Below are positions 46,309 to 55,120 of a DNA stretch of 64,000 bases, in pieces (positions within the stretch are counted from its first letter, which is position 1; every line of letters begins with the position of its first letter). Both the position numbers and the translations under genes were made by a program. A model generated the notes under the pieces. It was given only the letters and a program-made list of their open reading frames with translations. It was not told the origin of the DNA and ran no database searches. The stretch lies in NCBI RefSeq assembly GCF_014217685.1, contig NZ_CP043653.1, positions 1,244,419-1,308,418 of the forward strand, given 5' to 3'. The stretch comes from Glaciihabitans sp. INWT7 (GTDB taxonomy: Bacteria > Actinomycetota > Actinomycetes > Actinomycetales > Microbacteriaceae).

Positions 46309-47307
46309 GTGCCCGCTCCCGAAAGCTCCGGCGAGAACAGCCGGTCCGGCGTGCGCATCCCGTTCTCGTTCGAACTGTTCCCTCCCCGCAACGAGGCGGC
46401 GGCGCACACTCTCTGGGACACCATTCAGCAATTGGCTGCGGTGGGTCCCGACTTCATGTCGGTCACGTACGGGGCCAACGGGTCTTCCCGCGAGAGTTCG
46501 CTCGGGGTGCTGCGGTACATCCGCGAGCAGACCTCCGTGCATCCCCTCGCCCACCTCACCTGCGTCGGATCATCTCACTACGAGGCGAACCGGCTGGTTC
46601 GTGAGTTCCTCGACGCGGGCATCACGAGTTTTCTCGCCCTCCGCGGCGATCCCCCGCGCGGTGCGGTCGAGGGCGACCAGTTCCTCGGCGACCTCGGCAG
46701 TGCCTCCGAGCTCGTGCAGCTCATCCACCGGGTGCAGACCGAGCGCGCTCAGTATGCGACGCTCCCATCGCGCAGTGCCTCCGGCGGTGGCGTGATCCCG
46801 TCCAGCCGTCAGAAGGTGCGAGTGGCAGTGGCGGCCTTCCCCAATGGGCACCCGCGGTCGAAGCGGTCGAACCAGGACATCGATACCCTGCTCGCCAAGC
46901 AGGTCTCCGGCGCAACAGTCGCCATCACACAGCTGTTCTTCCACGCGGAGGACTACCTCGGATTCGTCGATGAGGCCCGAACTGCGGGCGTCACGATCCC
47001 GATCCTGCCGGGCTTGATGCCCGCCACGGCCCCCACCCGGCTCGAGCGAATCCTCGAACTCACCGGGGAGCGTCGCCCCGAAGAGCTGTCCAGGCGCCTG
47101 CACGCCACCGATTCCGCCGAGGAACAGGCCGAGATCGGGATCGAGCACGCCGTCTCGCTCTCGCTCGAGATCCTCGCGGGAGGGGCACCGGGCCTCCACC
47201 TCTACACTTTCAACCAGCACCGGGCCGTACTGTCCGTTCTCGACGGAGTCGGTCTCATCGCCGGGCTGACCCCACCAGAATCACCCAAACACAAGGAATC
47301 CGTATGA
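46309..47307 (+). CDS. metF: Methylenetetrahydrofolate reductase
   Basis: MetF is a flavoprotein that reduces 5,10-methylene- to 5-methyl-tetrahydrofolate for methionine synthesis. The 332-residue barrel starts with IPFSFELFPPRNE, and FMSVTYGANGSSRE, HLTCVGSS, ITSFLALRGDPPRG, KQVSGATVAITQLFFHAEDYLGFVDEA and ILPGLMPATAP follow in the family order. The GTG start has GAGGA eight bases before. Its TGA overlaps the metE ATG (ATGA), so the two enzymes that make and use methyl-tetrahydrofolate are coupled. Confidence 0.95.
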   Translation: MPAPESSGENSRSGVRIPFSFELFPPRNEAAAHTLWDTIQQLAAVGPDFMSVTYGANGSSRESSLGVLRYIREQTSVHPLAHLTCVGSSHYEANRLVREFLDAGITSFLALRGDPPRGAVEGDQFLGDLGSASELVQLIHRVQTERAQYATLPSRSASGGGVIPSSRQKVRVAVAAFPNGHPRSKRSNQDIDTLLAKQVSGATVAITQLFFHAEDYLGFVDEARTAGVTIPILPGLMPATAPTRLERILELTGERRPEELSRRLHATDSAEEQAEIGIEHAVSLSLEILAGGAPGLHLYTFNQHRAVLSVLDGVGLIAGLTPPESPKHKESV

Positions 47308-49619
47308 CGACCCCCTCATTCCCCACCGGCAGCATCCTGGGCTACCCCCGGATCGGCCGTCGCCGCGAGCTCAAGAAGGCCGTCGAGTCATTCTGGGCCG
47401 GCCGAATCACCTCCGATGAGCTTGAAGCGACCGCCGCCGAGCTGCGAGCCGTCACCCGTGAACGCCTGGTCTCTCTCGGTCTCGGCAAGTCCGACTCCTC
47501 CATCCCCGAGGCCTTCTCCTTCTATGACCAGATGCTGGATGCCGCGGTCGCAGTCGGGGCCGTTCCCACCCGTTTCGCTTCGCTCGTCGCCGCCGACGGT
47601 ACCGTCGACCTCGCCGGCTATTTCACCATCGCCCGCGGCGAAGGCAACAACACCCCCGCCGAGATGACCAAGTGGTTCGACTCCAACTACCACTACCTCG
47701 TGCCGGAGATCGGTCCGGAGACCGACTTCCACCTCGCCTCCGACCGACTGGTGCGTGAGGTCGCAGAGGCCACCACTAGCGGATTCCGCACCCGCCCGGT
47801 CATCGTCGGCCCGGTCACCTTCCTGCTGCTCAGCAAGGCGAGCGAGGATGCCCCGGAGGGCTACCAGCCCCTCGATCGCCTCGACGACCTTCTGCCGGTC
47901 TACGCCGAACTGCTCGCCGCGCTGACCGCCGTCGGTGCCGAGTGGGTGCAGCTGGACGAGCCGGCGCTCGTCAGCGAGAGCATCGAGGTGCCCCGCGCCG
48001 AGGTGTTGGCCGCCACCAAGCGGGCCTATGACGCCCTCGGTGCCCTGGGCCTGCGCCCGCAGATCTTTGTGGCCGCACCCTACGGCAGCCTCGATGACGC
48101 GCTCCCGGTGCTCGACTCGACCTCGATCGAGGCCATCGGGCTCGACCTCGTGAAGGGGGCAATTCCAGAGGGCTTCCACACGGAGAAGACGCTGGTCGGT
48201 GGCGTGATCGACGGTCACAACATCTGGCGCGGAGACCTCGCGGCCGCCTTCGGCACCCTCGAGTCGTTGAAGGCGCTGTCGCCCAACGTGGCCGTCACCT
48301 CATCCACGAGCCTCTTCCACACCCCGCACGATGTCGCGGACGAGCCATTTCTCGATGACCGCCTGAAGAGCTGGCTGGCCTTCGCCGACCAGAAGGTCGC
48401 GCAGATCGCGGTTCTCGCGGCGGGACTCGCGGGCGGCGCATCCGCTATCCAGGGCGACCTCGACGCTGCCTCGGCCGCACTCGCTGACCGCCGCATCGCT
48501 CCCGGAGTGCGCGACGGAGACGCGCGTGCGCGAGCCGCCGCTCTCACGGAAGCCGACTTCGGGCGCGGTGACTACTCCGAGCGGCTTGCCGCGCAGGACG
48601 CCGCCCTCAACCTTCCGTTCCTTCCCACGACGACGATCGGATCGTTCCCCCAGACCGGCAACATCCGCAAGGCCCGCGCGGCCAATGCCAAGGGCGAGAT
48701 CAGCGAGAACGAGTACATCGACTTCCTGAAGGCGGAGATCAAGAGCGTCGTCGAACTGCAGGAAGAGATCGGCATCGACGTGATCGTGCATGGCGAGCCC
48801 GAGCGTAACGACATGGTGCAGTACTTCGCCGAGCACCTCGACGGCTTCGCGGTGACGCAGAACGGCTGGGTGCAGTCTTACGGCAGCCGTTGTACGCGTC
48901 CGTCGATCCTGTGGGGGGATGTCGCGCGCGAGGCGCCCATCACCGTGGAGTGGTCGTCGTACACGCAGAGTCTCACCGAGAAGTCGGTGAAGGGCATGCT
49001 CACCGGCCCGGTCACCATCCTGGCCTGGAGCTTCGTGCGCGACGACCAGCCGCTGGGGGAGACGGCCAACCAGGTCGCGCTCGCGCTCCGCGATGAGATC
49101 GAAGACCTCGAGGAGGCGGGGATCGGCATCATCCAGGTGGATGAGCCCGCGCTGCGCGAGCTGCTGCCCCTCAAGAAGGCCGACCAGGCCGCCTATCTCG
49201 ACTGGTCCGTGCGATCCTTCCGCCTGGCGACGGCGGGGGTCGAGGCCAAGACCCAGATCCACACCCACCTCTGCTACTCGGAGTTCGGAGTGGTCATCGA
49301 TGCCATCAACAACCTGGATGCCGATGTGACCTCCATCGAGGCCGCCCGGTCGAAGATGGAGGTCGTTCCCGACATCCAGCGCAGCGGTTTCGGGCGCGGC
49401 ATCGGCCCGGGCGTCTACGACATCCATTCCCCGCGCGTGCCCTCGATCGAGGAGGTCACCGACCTCATCGAGATCGCCCTCGGCTCGATCCCCAACCGTC
49501 AGGTGTGGGTGAACCCCGACTGCGGCCTGAAGACTCGCGGCTACGACGAGACTGTCGCATCCCTCACGAACGTGGTCGCCGCAACGCGTGCCGTGCGCGA
49601 GCGGGTGAACGCGCAGTAG
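47304..49619 (+). CDS. metE: Cobalamin-independent methionine synthase
   Basis: MetE moves the methyl group of 5-methyltetrahydropteroyltri-glutamate to homocysteine without vitamin B12. The 771-residue protein is a double barrel: an N-domain beginning GSILGYPRIGRRRELKKAVESFW and a catalytic C-domain with TTTIGSFPQT (about 445), the zinc ligands His and Cys in IHTHLCYSEF, and Cys in WVNPDCGLKTRGYDE near the end. HGEPERNDMVQYFAEHLDGFA binds homocysteine. A very strong terminator follows. Presence of a B12-independent enzyme fits MetF-MetE as a self-sufficient unit. Confidence 0.97.
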   Translation: MTTPSFPTGSILGYPRIGRRRELKKAVESFWAGRITSDELEATAAELRAVTRERLVSLGLGKSDSSIPEAFSFYDQMLDAAVAVGAVPTRFASLVAADGTVDLAGYFTIARGEGNNTPAEMTKWFDSNYHYLVPEIGPETDFHLASDRLVREVAEATTSGFRTRPVIVGPVTFLLLSKASEDAPEGYQPLDRLDDLLPVYAELLAALTAVGAEWVQLDEPALVSESIEVPRAEVLAATKRAYDALGALGLRPQIFVAAPYGSLDDALPVLDSTSIEAIGLDLVKGAIPEGFHTEKTLVGGVIDGHNIWRGDLAAAFGTLESLKALSPNVAVTSSTSLFHTPHDVADEPFLDDRLKSWLAFADQKVAQIAVLAAGLAGGASAIQGDLDAASAALADRRIAPGVRDGDARARAAALTEADFGRGDYSERLAAQDAALNLPFLPTTTIGSFPQTGNIRKARAANAKGEISENEYIDFLKAEIKSVVELQEEIGIDVIVHGEPERNDMVQYFAEHLDGFAVTQNGWVQSYGSRCTRPSILWGDVAREAPITVEWSSYTQSLTEKSVKGMLTGPVTILAWSFVRDDQPLGETANQVALALRDEIEDLEEAGIGIIQVDEPALRELLPLKKADQAAYLDWSVRSFRLATAGVEAKTQIHTHLCYSEFGVVIDAINNLDADVTSIEAARSKMEVVPDIQRSGFGRGIGPGVYDIHSPRVPSIEEVTDLIEIALGSIPNRQVWVNPDCGLKTRGYDETVASLTNVVAATRAVRERVNAQ

Positions 49620-49672
49620 CGCTCACCTCTCCTGCCCGTCAGGGCGGGAGGACAACCCTTCGCGGAGGTCTG

Positions 49673-49720
49673 ATGGCGTCGCGGCGGGAGTTACGACTCC
49701 CGCCGCGACGCCATTTCTCT
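49673..49720 (+). terminator. Intrinsic terminator of metE
   Basis: A perfect 19-pair stem with a TACG tetraloop (49673-49714) followed by TTCTCT. It is the longest perfect stem noticed in the window. Confidence 0.92.
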
Positions 49721-50037
49721 CAGGAGCCCCCTCAAGGGACTGCCGCGAGCGCAGGGGGGCCATGCCCGCGAGCATCGGGCAATGGAGGTGCGAACCTGGC
49801 CCCATTTCTGCGTGCAGGCTCCTTGCCGACCACATCTGCCGCTACGTGCGCGCCTGCATCAGACCTAGCGCGGCATCGTTGCCCGTGACAGGTGCCCAGC
49901 ACACCTCCCGGGCGCCGGACCAGAAAAAAGACGCTCAGATGGTGGAGGAACTTTCGCTGAGCAGACGGTGAGATGAGCGCGCTGGCCCGGCGCTGTCGTG
50001 ATCTGTTGCAGGAGTGCAACGAAGTTGCCGTTTCGCC
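49721..50037. other. Intergenic stretch, no recognised gene
   Basis: Short open frames here lack ribosome-binding sites and family features. A small palindrome GTTGCA-GGAG-TGCAAC (50005-50020) lies 18 bp before the next predicted promoter and could be an operator. Confidence 0.5.
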
Positions 50038-50066
50038 TTGTGGTGGCCCTCGGTGGGGTCTAGTTT
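50038..50066 (+). promoter_or_regulatory. Predicted promoter of the SipW-type secreted protein operon
   Basis: TTGTGG, 17-bp spacer, TAGTTT. Transcription would start near 50073 and produce a leader of about 270 nt. Confidence 0.55.
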
Positions 50067-50344
50067 GTAGCTGAGCCGTTCTCGCAGAGAGCGCTCGGGG
50101 CAGATTCGTCGCTTACCCGCATCCCGAATCTGTTTCCTCATCTGAAACGCCCCCGAAGGAAGATTCGTCTCACCGCGCGCGGAATCGTCGCTTACCCGCA
50201 CCCCTTTTTTGCGCGCGCCATAGCAGCGTCGCTGGACGGTTCCGGCGCGCTTTGACGCGCCTTCCGGGCTCCAGGGGTTTCCACAACAGTCGAGCGCCCG
50301 GCCCCCGCCGGGAGCGCTCGCACAACGCCAGAAGAAAGTCCTCA
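50067..50344 (+). promoter_or_regulatory. Long leader with direct repeats and hairpins
   Basis: A 22-bp near-identical direct repeat, (A)TTCGTCGCTTACCCGCA, occurs at 50104 and 50183. Hairpins include CAGATTCG/CGAATCTG around the first copy, GGCGCG/CGCGCC near 50254 and the strong CGAGCGC-CCGGC/GCCGG-GCGCTCG stem at 50291-50320, ending before the GAAGAAAG ribosome-binding site. I recognise no riboswitch family. Confidence 0.45.
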
Positions 50345-51025
50345 ATGCTCAAGAATGTGAAAGTAAAGGGTCTCGCCCTCGTCGCCACTGTTGCAGTGCT
50401 CGGCGGTACGGCCTGGATTGCGGCCGGCACGACGGGTGCCTATTTCAGCGACACCCACACCGGCGCGATCACCGGAACCGTCGGATCGATCAAGGTGACG
50501 CCGTATGGCGGCGCGGGCGCCAGCTCGATGGACCTGTCCTTCGACAAGCTCTTGCCGGGGGAGTCCCAGAAGGTCACCGTCAACTACCAGAACACCGGTG
50601 CCAACGCCGAGGATGTCTGGATCGTTTTCAACAACGCCACCGCGCTCAGCGCGCTCAACAACATGGGAACCTACGGTGAGGTGCACCTCTCGGCGAACGG
50701 GACCGCGCTGTTCGACTCCGCGAATCTCAACGATCGTTCCGGCACGTGCGGGGCGTTCTCACCGACCGGGTGCTGGCCGCTGGCGAAGAAGTACCTCGTC
50801 GCCTCGAACCTCACACCCGGCAGCGCGGGGAACGTGTCGTTCGCCTTCGCCCTCGCAAGCAAGACGGTGACGCCGCCAGTCGCCTTCAACCACTACCCCG
50901 CCTCGGCGCAGGGATATCTGGTCTCCGGCAACACCAACGACCAGAACTATGTGTCCTCAGCCGATGGCTACGGTGATGGTCTGCCCTACCAGATCGTGGC
51001 GACCCAGCACGGAGTGACTCCGTAA
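50345..51025 (+). CDS. SipW-dependent-type secreted protein (TasA-like)
   Basis: A 226-residue exported protein. Its N-terminus has a basic start, a hydrophobic core (LALVATVAVLGGTAWIAAG) and GTTGAYFSDT, the motif of SipW-dependent signal peptides known from TasA, CalY and related surface proteins. The mature part is beta-rich, with LPGESQKVTVNYQNTGANAEDVWIVFNN, an Ig-like strand pattern, and two cysteines (GTCGAFSPTGCW) that may pair. TasA forms biofilm fibres in Bacillus; whether this protein polymerises is unknown. A signal peptidase of the matching type follows, separated by a possible attenuator. Confidence 0.85.
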   Translation: MLKNVKVKGLALVATVAVLGGTAWIAAGTTGAYFSDTHTGAITGTVGSIKVTPYGGAGASSMDLSFDKLLPGESQKVTVNYQNTGANAEDVWIVFNNATALSALNNMGTYGEVHLSANGTALFDSANLNDRSGTCGAFSPTGCWPLAKKYLVASNLTPGSAGNVSFAFALASKTVTPPVAFNHYPASAQGYLVSGNTNDQNYVSSADGYGDGLPYQIVATQHGVTP

Positions 51026-51037
51026 CATCACGAGACA

Positions 51038-51071
51038 GGATGCCGCTCCGCGACTCGCGTGGGCGGCATCC
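51038..51071 (+). terminator. Hairpin between secreted protein and signal peptidase genes
   Basis: GGATGCCGC pairs with GCGGCATCC around a GC-rich loop and is followed by TTCCCCATT. As a weak terminator or attenuator it could make the upstream substrate more abundant than the peptidase. Confidence 0.6.
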
Positions 51072-51107
51072 TTCCCCATTCTCCCGCACGCCCAGCCCAC
51101 CGACGGA

Positions 51108-51141
51108 GAGCCATCGAACATGAAGAGCCATCGAACATGAA
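51108..51141 (+). repeat. 17-bp tandem duplication over the signal peptidase start
   Basis: GAGCCATCGAACATGAA occurs twice in tandem. The second copy holds the real ATG (51137). The first ATG (51120), behind GGAGAG, opens a six-codon frame ending in TGA at 51138-51140, so its stop overlaps the real start as ATGA. Confidence 0.9.
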
Positions 51142-51718
51142 GAGACTGAGACTCGCGCTCGCCTGCGTGATCCCTCTCTTGGTCGCGGTCGCCTTCGTGC
51201 TCGCAGCGACGGGAGCGCTGCCGTACAAGCTCTATGTGGTGCACACCGGGTCGATGTCACCGACGATCCCCTCGCGCAGCGCCGTGATCGTGCGGGAGCA
51301 CCAGTACCGCGTGGGGCAGCCGATCGCCTTCCTCGCTGACGGGACGGTGATCACCCATCGCCTCATGTCCATCAACGCGGATGGCACGATCACCACCAAA
51401 GGCGATGCGAACGAGACGCCAGACCCGTGGCAGGTGCGGACGGGCGCGATCATCGGGGGCGTCGTGGCCTCGCCGCCCGAACTGGGCTATTGGCTCACGT
51501 ACCTGAAGAATCCCCTGGGGCTCGCATCGATTCTGGCCAGCGCCGTGCTGCTGTGGCAGATCTGGTCCCTTACCGGCGCCGCCGCTCAGGACTCGCCGAG
51601 CGCGTCATCGAGCGCCGGAAGATCCCCAGCTCGTACCCGGCACCGGCACCGGCGCGTTCACCGACTGCCTTACACCGATCGAAGCACCGCGACGACCTTG
51701 CCGAGCAGCTCGGCGTAG
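51137..51718 (+). CDS. sipW: Signal peptidase I, SipW/ER type
   Basis: 193 residues: an N-terminal membrane helix (about 5-28), a catalytic domain with the serine in [16 protein letters not shown] (about residue 41) and His instead of Lys in ITHRLMSI (about 76), the Ser-His dyad of archaeal/ER-type signal peptidases and Sip[15 protein letters not shown] is the conserved box D. A second membrane helix lies at about 125-152. The last 40 residues are polar and arginine-rich; the final 16 codons overlap the convergent lexA gene by 49 nt. It most likely cleaves the preceding secreted protein. Confidence 0.9.
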   Translation: MKRLRLALACVIPLLVAVAFVLAATGALPYKLYVVHTGSMSPTIPSRSAVIVREHQYRVGQPIAFLADGTVITHRLMSINADGTITTKGDANETPDPWQVRTGAIIGGVVASPPELGYWLTYLKNPLGLASILASAVLLWQIWSLTGAAAQDSPSASSSAGRSPARTRHRHRRVHRLPYTDRSTATTLPSSSA

Positions 51719-52398
51719 TCACCGAGGATCGGCGCAAAGGCGCTGTTGCGCGGAAGCAGCCAGGTGTGGCCATCACGCTGCTGGAAGACCTTAACTGTGG
51801 CCTCTTCGTCGAGCATCGCCGCGACGATGTCTCCGTTCTCCGCAGACTTCTGTTGACGCACCACGATCCAGTCTCCGTCGCAAATCGCGGCGTCGATCAT
51901 GGAATCCCCCACGACTTTCAGCATGAAGAGCTCGCCCTTGCCCACGAGCTGGCGGGGGAGAGGGAAGACCTCGTCCACCATCTCTTCTGCGGTGATCGGG
52001 ATGCCGGCAGCGATGCGACCGACGAGGGGCACCATCGCCGCGTCACCGATCGGGGTCGGGTTGTCGGAGACGACAGCGCTCTCATCCTGCTGGATGTCGA
52101 TGAGCACCTCGAGCGCGCGAGGCCGGTTGGGGTCGCGGCGCAGGTAGCCGCTGAGCTCGAGTTGGTTGAGCTGGTGGGTGACACTCGACAACGATGAGAG
52201 GCCGACCGCATCCCCGATCTCCCGCATGCTCGGCGGATAGCCTCTCGACGCGACAGCGCGCTGGATGAAGTCGAGGATCGCGAGCTGCTTGTCGCTCAGG
52301 CTCTTGCGTCGACGGGTCCCCGGCTTCTCCTGCACCGGTCCGGCTTCGCGCGGTCCGCGTCCGGCCCCGCCGTTGTCGCCTGAATCCAACTCACTCAT
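51670..52398 (-). CDS. lexA: SOS repressor LexA
   Basis: LexA represses DNA-damage genes and cleaves itself on RecA filaments. The 242-residue product has an N-terminal winged helix ([54 protein letters not shown]), the cleavage site Ala-Gly in [10 protein letters not shown], catalytic Ser in [19 protein letters not shown] and Lys in EEATVKVF. The frame is open to 52506, but ATG 52398 preceded by AGGAG fits better; the first 35 residues after it (Gly/Glu-rich) are an actinobacterial extension. It is divergent from the LysM gene with a LexA-like box between them. Confidence 0.96.
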   Translation of the reverse strand: MSELDSGDNGGAGRGPREAGPVQEKPGTRRRKSLSDKQLAILDFIQRAVASRGYPPSMREIGDAVGLSSLSSVTHQLNQLELSGYLRRDPNRPRALEVLIDIQQDESAVVSDNPTPIGDAAMVPLVGRIAAGIPITAEEMVDEVFPLPRQLVGKGELFMLKVVGDSMIDAAICDGDWIVVRQQKSAENGDIVAAMLDEEATVKVFQQRDGHTWLLPRNSAFAPILGDYAELLGKVVAVLRSV

Positions 52399-52644
52399 GT
52401 CACTCCTGCTGTCTGGGCATTCGTCGGTCTGGGTACTGCTTTGTCTGGGTGGTTCTCTGCTGGGCCATTCGCCATAGCCGGGGCTGATGTAGCGCGATTC
52501 CGGCAATGTCAGTGGTCGCTGGTTGTCTCATCTCCAGACAATCGAAACTGTATCCGCGTTTCACCCTCGAAACAAACACCTGTTCGAGTGTGTCGCAACT
52601 CGATTTCGGGAAATGTCGAAGACAACGCTTGAATTTCGCACAAA

Positions 52645-52660
52645 TCGAATGTATGTTCGG
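52645..52660. promoter_or_regulatory. LexA-like box between lexA and the LysM gene
   Basis: TCGAATGTATGTTCGG keeps the CGAA-N-GTTCG halves of the actinobacterial SOS box, with one change in the core half-sites. It lies in the 367-nt divergent gap and could control both genes. The rest of the gap is relatively AT-rich and holds no gene. Confidence 0.7.
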
Positions 52661-52765
52661 AACAAAGCTTCGTATCCGGCACTCCCGGCCGAGTGTCGGA
52701 TACGAAAACCCTGTAGGCGCTTCATTCCCCTGAGCGCTCCGAGGTAGGCAGAGGAAGGCACGACG

Positions 52766-53215
52766 ATGACCACAGCAATCCTGACCACAGCACTCCTGAC
52801 CGCAGCACCGACCGCATCGAGACTGAGCAGGTCAGTTGCGCCCAGCAGCGCGGCCCGGATCAGCGCGGCCCGGCCGGCGACGAACGGCACGCCGCGGCAG
52901 CGCGCACCACGACTGCGCATCACGCGCCGTGGATACGCTCTGCTCACGATCCTGGTCGCCGCACCGCTAGTGATCGCCGCTTTCGGTCTCGCCCTCAACG
53001 GTGGCGGAGCGTCGGCGGGTGTGGATGCCTCCTCGGTCACTTTCGAGCATGTCATCGTGCAACCCGGCGAGAGTCTCTGGCAGTTGGCGGGAGAGATCGC
53101 TCCGTCGTCGGACCCGCGGGATGTCGTGTCAGACATCGTGCAGCTCAACCAGCTGGGCAGCGCGGAGGTGCAGCCGGGTCAGAGCCTCGCCGTTCCGGTC
53201 AAGTATTCGCACTGA
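52766..53215 (+). CDS. LysM-domain membrane protein, likely SOS cell-division inhibitor
   Basis: 149 residues: a polar N-terminal part, a membrane helix (about 62-82; RGYALLTILVAAPLVIAAFGLAL) and a C-terminal LysM domain (about 97-148; VTFEHVIVQPGESLWQLAGEIAP...VQLNQLGSAEVQPGQSLAVP) outside the membrane. The layout and the divergent position from lexA match YneA of Bacillus, Rv2719c of Mycobacterium and DivS of Corynebacterium, small SOS-induced proteins that delay septation. There is no hydrolase domain. GAGGAAGG lies eight bases before the ATG. The stop codon starts a tandem repeat. Confidence 0.85.
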   Translation: MTTAILTTALLTAAPTASRLSRSVAPSSAARISAARPATNGTPRQRAPRLRITRRGYALLTILVAAPLVIAAFGLALNGGGASAGVDASSVTFEHVIVQPGESLWQLAGEIAPSSDPRDVVSDIVQLNQLGSAEVQPGQSLAVPVKYSH

Positions 53216-53278
53216 GAATATTCACCCTGAGCATATTCACCCTGAGCATATTCACGCTGAGATTATTCAAACTGAGAC
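53204..53278 (+). repeat. 15-bp tandem repeat starting on a stop codon
   Basis: Five copies of TATTCACCCTGAGCA-type units. The first contains the TGA of the LysM gene. With period 15 the TGA recurs in the same frame in every copy (53213, 53228, 53243, 53258, 53273). Confidence 0.95.
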
Positions 53279-53388
53279 TCTCGCCTTCGACACCGCTCGG
53301 GATGAGTCGCGCCACTCAGATTGAGCAGCCGGTGCACTGCGGATCATCGCCGCACATCCCAGCTCCGTTCCTCGCATCTTGCGCCCTC

Positions 53389-53394
53389 TAGCAT
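53389..53394 (+). promoter_or_regulatory. Predicted -10 element, leaderless hisC
   Basis: TAGCAT ends six bases before the hisC GTG; no ribosome-binding site. Confidence 0.6.
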
Positions 53395-53400
53395 TGACAC

Positions 53401-54516
53401 GTGGTTTCTCTAGACGATCTGCCCATCCGCGACGACCTCCGTGGTCTCACCCCCTACGGGGCACCCCAGGAGCAGGTGCGAATCCGGCTCAATGTGAACG
53501 AGAACACCCATCCCATTCCCGAGGCGGTCGCCACGGACATCGTGACCGCGCTGGCCGCGGCCGTCCTCGGCGTGAACCGCTATCCCGATCGCGAGTTCAC
53601 TCAACTGCGCGACAGCCTCGCCGGTTACCTCGGATCCGGCCTGACCCGGGACAATATCTGGGCGGCGAACGGCTCCAATGAGGTGCTGCAGCAGATCCTG
53701 CAGGCGTTCGGGGGCCCGGGGCGCAGTGTGCTGGGATTCCCTCCCACCTACTCCATGCATTCGATAATCGCGTCGGGCACGGGCACCAGATGGATTGCCG
53801 GGAAGCGGGACGAGGCATTCGAGATCTCGCCGCAGACGGCGGTCCAGTGGATCGAGAAGACGACACCGGACATCGTGTTCTTCTGCTCGCCGAACAACCC
53901 CACGGGCACACCGCTCTCCCTCGAGACGATCGTCGCCGCCTACGACGCCACCGAGGGGATCGTCGTCGTGGACGAGGCCTACGCCGAATTCGCGCCGACC
54001 GACCTGCCGACCGCCCTCAGCCTGCTCGAGGGTCGCGAACGGCTCATCGTCTCCCGCACGATGAGCAAGGCATTCGCGTTCGCGGGAGCCCGTCTCGGCT
54101 ACCTCGCGGCCGATCCCGCAATCACCGACGCCCTTCGCCTCGTGCGCCTTCCCTACCACCTCTCGGCCCTCACCCAGGCTGCCGCGATCGCCGCCCTTGC
54201 TCACAGCGGCGAGATGCTCGCGATGGTGGATGACATCAAAGCGCAGCGGGATCGCCTGCTCGAGGAACTGCCCAGGCTCGGCTACCCGGTCTGGCGCAGC
54301 TGGGCCAACTTCGTGCTGTTCGGGGGAGTTGACGACCCGCACGCGGTGTTCAAGGCTCTGCTCGAACAGGACATCATCATCCGCGACATCGGGATCCCGA
54401 ATCACCTGCGGGTGACGGCGGGAACGGCGGCGGAGACCACTGCGTTTCTCAACGCTCTCGCGGCGCTCGACTCGGCGGGTAACGGTTCGAACGCTCTCGG
54501 TAGGATTGGGGCATGA
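53401..54516 (+). CDS. hisC: Histidinol-phosphate aminotransferase
   Basis: HisC transaminates imidazole-acetol phosphate with glutamate. The 371-residue PLP enzyme (class I/II aminotransferase) contains [72 protein letters not shown] and the PLP lysine in [19 protein letters not shown] (about residue 223). It begins with GTG at leaderless spacing. hisD, usually upstream in actinobacteria, is not here. Its TGA overlaps the hisB ATG (ATGA). Confidence 0.95.
   Translation: MVSLDDLPIRDDLRGLTPYGAPQEQVRIRLNVNENTHPIPEAVATDIVTALAAAVLGVNRYPDREFTQLRDSLAGYLGSGLTRDNIWAANGSNEVLQQILQAFGGPGRSVLGFPPTYSMHSIIASGTGTRWIAGKRDEAFEISPQTAVQWIEKTTPDIVFFCSPNNPTGTPLSLETIVAAYDATEGIVVVDEAYAEFAPTDLPTALSLLEGRERLIVSRTMSKAFAFAGARLGYLAADPAITDALRLVRLPYHLSALTQAAAIAALAHSGEMLAMVDDIKAQRDRLLEELPRLGYPVWRSWANFVLFGGVDDPHAVFKALLEQDIIIRDIGIPNHLRVTAGTAAETTAFLNALAALDSAGNGSNALGRIGA
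54501..54506 (+). promoter_or_regulatory. Possible internal -10 element before hisB
   Basis: TAGGAT ends six bases before the hisB ATG but is also part of hisC codons, so it may be chance. Confidence 0.35.
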
Positions 54517-55118
54517 GCCCCCAGCGCGTCGCGCACCTCCAGCGTGAGACGAGCGAGTCGAGCATCGACCTGTCGCTCGACCTCGACGGCACCGGCGTAT
54601 CCGACATCCAGACCTCGGTGCCCTTCTACGATCACCTGCTCACCGCGTTCTCCAAGCACTCGCTGATCGACCTGAAGGTGCGTGCGAGCGGTGACACCGA
54701 GATCGATGTGCACCACACCGTCGAAGACATCGGGATCGTGCTCGGCAAGGCGATCAAGGATGCGCTCGGCGACAAGTCGGGCATCGCCCGATACGGAGAC
54801 GCGCTCGTGCCGCTCGACGAGGCTCTCGTGCAGGCCGTCGTGGATGTCTCGGGGCGCCCGTACCTCGTGCACACCGGTGAACCCGCCGGGTTCGAGTTCC
54901 ACCTCATCGGCGGACACTTCACCGGTTCCATGGTTCGCCACGTCTTCGAGGCGATCGCCTTCAACGCCGGCCTCACCGTGCACATCACCGTGCTCGGCGG
55001 GCGGGATCCCCACCACATCGCAGAGGCGGAGTTCAAGGCCTTCGCCCGCGCGCTGCGCACAGCCGTGACTCCGGATGCGCGGGTCACCGGTATCCCGTCG
55101 ACCAAGGGCGCGCTCTGA
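54513..55118 (+). CDS. hisB: Imidazoleglycerol-phosphate dehydratase
   Basis: A monofunctional HisB of 201 residues (no N-terminal phosphatase domain). The manganese sites are seen in [38 protein letters not shown]-like strand, and [18 protein letters not shown] with [19 protein letters not shown], the duplicated HHxxE motifs. It makes imidazole-acetol phosphate, the substrate of HisC. Start and stop are tightly packed with hisC (four-base overlap) and hisH (two-base gap), so it is one operon. Confidence 0.96.
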   Translation: MSPQRVAHLQRETSESSIDLSLDLDGTGVSDIQTSVPFYDHLLTAFSKHSLIDLKVRASGDTEIDVHHTVEDIGIVLGKAIKDALGDKSGIARYGDALVPLDEALVQAVVDVSGRPYLVHTGEPAGFEFHLIGGHFTGSMVRHVFEAIAFNAGLTVHITVLGGRDPHHIAEAEFKAFARALRTAVTPDARVTGIPSTKGAL

Positions 55119-55120
55119 CC

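Noticed and set aside
49620-50037. tRNA or small RNA gene after metE
   Set aside because: No cloverleaf could be formed and no T-loop GTTCGA-type block was found.
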